NCBI GenBank assembly: GCA_041398785.1 | Contig: JAWKUA010000019.1 | Span: 96,659 to 160,658, forward strand | DNA: 64,000 bases | Origin: Planctomycetaceae bacterium | GTDB taxonomy: Bacteria; Planctomycetota; Planctomycetia; Planctomycetales; Planctomycetaceae | Reading direction: 5' to 3' | Part shown: positions 63,073 through 64,000 of the stretch, in pieces | Numbering within the stretch: the stretch's first letter is position 1 | Layout: the number at the start of each line of letters is the position of its first letter | Translations under genes and position numbers: made by a program | The notes under the pieces: generated by a model | Told to the model about the DNA's origin: nothing | Databases searched by the model: none | What the model saw: only the letters and a program-made list of their open reading frames with translations

Positions 63073-64000
63073 ATGAAACTGTCCGCTTTTCGCCGCTGCC
63101 CGTTACCGTCACTGTGCAGACAACGAAAGACAGGCCATCGGCAATTCCGCGGCAATGCGTTCTCGAAACGCCCGGCGCGACTGCTTTGCGGTTCGATCAT
63201 CCTGTTCCTCGTGACATGCGGAACAGTGACCGAACACAACACCGCGGTCGCCGGCGATGTCGTGCGTGACCTGCAGAAACAGGCCATCGAACAGGGCACC
63301 GCGGCATTCGGCCACTGGGGCACCGATCCGGCGAAGTACACACAGTGGAAGACACATTCCAACCGGCTGATTCCCGTGTACACGTTTGGCACAAGAGGCG
63401 CCGGCAAGGGAATCGACCTGGATTCCTATCGCGGAGCCAACAGTCCGTATCGCGATGAAGTGAAGGTCATGCGCATGTATGGCCGCGTTCCGGAACGGAC
63501 GGTCGATCCTTCGGCCGACTGGATGGATCAGACCAACATCACCGACATTCAGCGCGCGGCTGCGGCAGCCGGGCGCAAGTACATCTTTCTTGTCGTTTTC
63601 GACGGCATGGACTGGCAGACGACTCGCGCGGCAGCCATCGTCAATGAAGGCGCTGTCAGCTATTCCGAAGGCAGGGGCCGGGGAACACACTTCCAGACCT
63701 ATGAAGCCGACGGGACGGCACAGTTCCACTACATGGTCACCAGCCCTCACAATGAAGGCACTGACGTCGACGTCGATACGCAGACTGTTCGCAATCCGGG
63801 AGGAACGATCTTCGGTGGCTACGACGCTTCCGCCGGTGGAACCACGCCGTGGGCGGATCCCGCCGACGTCGGATATCTGATCGGACAGCCATCGGAGCGA
63901 AACGCGAAGCACGCCTACACCGATTCCTCATCGTCCGCCACCAGCATGACCGCAGGCATCAAGACCTATAACAATAGCGTGAACGTCGGTCCCGGCGGAG
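63073..64000 (+). CDS. alkaline phosphatase, truncated by the window end
   Basis: The frame is open from ATG 63073 to the last base, giving 309 residues of an incomplete alkaline phosphatase (PhoA superfamily). A long basic N-terminus is followed by a hydrophobic signal (LLCGSIILFLVTCGTVTE) ending near residue 62. The metal segment YIFLVVFDGMDWQTTRAAAI contains the first Asp ligand, and the nucleophile region is AYTDSSSSATSMTAGIKTYN near residue 290. The His/Asp ligands of the C-terminal half are outside the window. It would release phosphate from organic esters in the periplasm. Upstream context gives no operon. Confidence 0.9.
   Translation, partial: MKLSAFRRCPLPSLCRQRKTGHRQFRGNAFSKRPARLLCGSIILFLVTCGTVTEHNTAVAGDVVRDLQKQAIEQGTAAFGHWGTDPAKYTQWKTHSNRLIPVYTFGTRGAGKGIDLDSYRGANSPYRDEVKVMRMYGRVPERTVDPSADWMDQTNITDIQRAAAAAGRKYIFLVVFDGMDWQTTRAAAIVNEGAVSYSEGRGRGTHFQTYEADGTAQFHYMVTSPHNEGTDVDVDTQTVRNPGGTIFGGYDASAGGTTPWADPADVGYLIGQPSERNAKHAYTDSSSSATSMTAGIKTYNNSVNVGPGG

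Overview
This 64 kb window comes from the chromosome of a planctomycete (phylum Planctomycetota). The evidence is the gene content: three cytochrome-like PSCyt1/DUF1549/DUF1553 or DUF1587-1592-1585 proteins next to Tat-exported DUF1501/DUF1552 proteins, a YTV-repeat wall-type protein, a secreted protein with an N-terminal LESRQLL signature, an ECF sigma factor overlapping a Ser/Thr kinase gene, and a high-GC sequence with long genes and wide spacers. The genus cannot be fixed from this sequence. I found no rRNA, tRNA, CRISPR, phage or integrase gene.

Layout. 1-5.5 kb: a partial unknown gene, a CcsA/HemX-type membrane protein overlapping hemA, an M42 aminopeptidase and adenylate kinase. 5.9-9.8 kb: a DUF1549/1553 + DUF1501 pair. 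10.3-12.2 kb: a thioredoxin/PDZ protein with an in-frame TGA at a CxxU position (probable selenoprotein), overlapping a DsbD alpha-like domain gene. 12.3-17.9 kb (minus): the tail-specific protease, a vWA/TadG-like protein and two TadE-like genes. 18.6-24.4 kb: a soluble histidine kinase, nnrE (minus), an SDR, and a sigma factor/kinase pair. 24.7-29.5 kb: a CorC/HlyC protein, a YTV protein and a trypsin-like protease. 30.1-34.8 kb (minus): a second DUF1549/1553 + DUF1501 pair. 35.2-42.4 kb: glnD, an Imm51-like/HEAT protein and a VCBS/Ig-like secreted protein ending in polyglycine. 42.6-53.7 kb: unknown proteins, a DUF1592 + DUF1552 pair, a HEAT-repeat protein with an apparent 5' frameshift, and an extended DUF1501 protein. 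54.2-64 kb: an MMPL/RND exporter, error-prone polymerase dnaE2, a HtrA-like protease, a TPR protein and a truncated alkaline phosphatase.

The most notable item is the TGA at 10525. The frame stays open on both sides, the TGA replaces the second Cys of a thioredoxin CxxC motif, and a SECIS-like hairpin lies about 25 nt downstream. The overlapping next gene is a thiol-redox domain, which suggests an exported selenol/thiol relay. The machinery (selA, selB, selC, selD) is not in this window.

The spacers carry several non-coding mobile-type repeats. Two inverted copies of one 169-bp element lie at 51288-51456 and 59933-60101, and a 264-bp element with terminal inverted repeats lies at 53765-54028. 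There is also a perfect 24-bp palindrome at 29979-30041 and a duplicated 99-bp unit at 44558-44866. Four strong intrinsic terminators are visible.
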